24,353 nucleotides of DNA, taken from contig JBLHKS010000108.1 of NCBI GenBank assembly GCA_047620505.1, positions 1 through 24,353 on the forward strand, written 5' to 3'. Position 1 is the stretch's first letter. The number at the start of each line of letters is the position of its first letter. Below are positions 24,353-24,353 of this stretch, one piece after another. The position numbers were made by a program, and so were the translations under genes. Under the pieces are notes generated by a model. It saw only the letters and a list, made by a program, of their open reading frames with translations, searched no databases and was not told where the DNA came from. This DNA comes from JBLHKS01 sp047620505 (GTDB lineage Bacteria > Verrucomicrobiota > Verrucomicrobiia > Verrucomicrobiales > DEV007).

Positions 24353-24353
24353 G

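Noticed and set aside
1..24353. Frequent GTTAG/CTAAC pentamers, including TTA Leu codons followed by G
   Set aside because: About 32 occurrences is close to what base composition predicts on two strands.
1..24353. CRISPR arrays, tRNA or rRNA genes, riboswitches
   Set aside because: No regularly spaced repeats and no cloverleaf or rRNA-like sequences were seen in the few non-coding stretches.

Overview
The window is GC-rich and almost fully coding on one strand: every intact gene is on the minus strand and transcription runs from base 24353 towards base 1. The gene families (DUF1501, DUF1552, DUF1549/DUF1553 'PSD1' proteins, DUF1592/1588/1585 'PSD' proteins, planctomycete-type cytochrome c domains, PPC domains, a PVC-type membrane-bound dehydrogenase/heme-binding protein) are the secreted gene set typical of the PVC superphylum, Verrucomicrobiota or Planctomycetota. 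Nearly every product begins with a Sec or Tat-like signal, so the window describes an exported, heme-bearing protein repertoire. Species cannot be told from the sequence alone.

Layout in transcription order. (1) 24353-19338: the last 30 codons of an unidentified upstream gene, a short gap with a candidate promoter, then three translationally coupled genes: DUF1552 protein, a caspase-fold/FGE-sulfatase fusion, and a DUF1592/1588/1585 cytochrome-type protein. Both junctions are ATGA overlaps. (2) 19337-18654: a decayed stretch with a frameshifted hicA-like toxin relic, an unidentified short open frame directly upstream of it, and a copy of a repeat whose other copy lies near base 24300. (3) 18653-13795: a secreted alpha/beta hydrolase followed by a very large PVC heme-binding dehydrogenase carrying an inserted LamG-like domain. 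(4) 13794-13399: a second decayed stretch holding, on opposite strands, relics that look like an IS110-type transposase C-terminus and a DUF1552 C-terminus. (5) 13398-7344: DUF1549/DUF1553, DUF1501, PPC protein, cytochrome-WD40 protein. (6) 7222-1: DUF1501, a large PPC protein, DUF1549/DUF1553, an amidohydrolase, and the start of a further secreted protein.

Blocks 5 and 6 are two versions of the same module (DUF1501 + PPC + DUF1549/1553), head to tail but with a different internal order. Block 1 is the other classical PVC pairing (DUF1552 + DUF1592-type) with an extra gene inserted. A plausible reading is that each DUF1501 or DUF1552 protein (alkaline phosphatase-like fold) works with a multi-domain cytochrome-like partner at the cell surface, with PPC, WD40 and LamG domains giving binding or assembly. 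The substrate is unknown.

The most notable item is the caspase-fold protein. The catalytic His is replaced by Tyr and the Cys by Ser, and its FGE-like domain also lacks one of the two catalytic cysteines, so it is probably a pseudoenzyme with a structural or sensing role in the DUF1552/DUF1592 operon. A second unexplained signal is the repeated palindrome CAGCAGCTGCTG, which occurs in different genes and reading frames.
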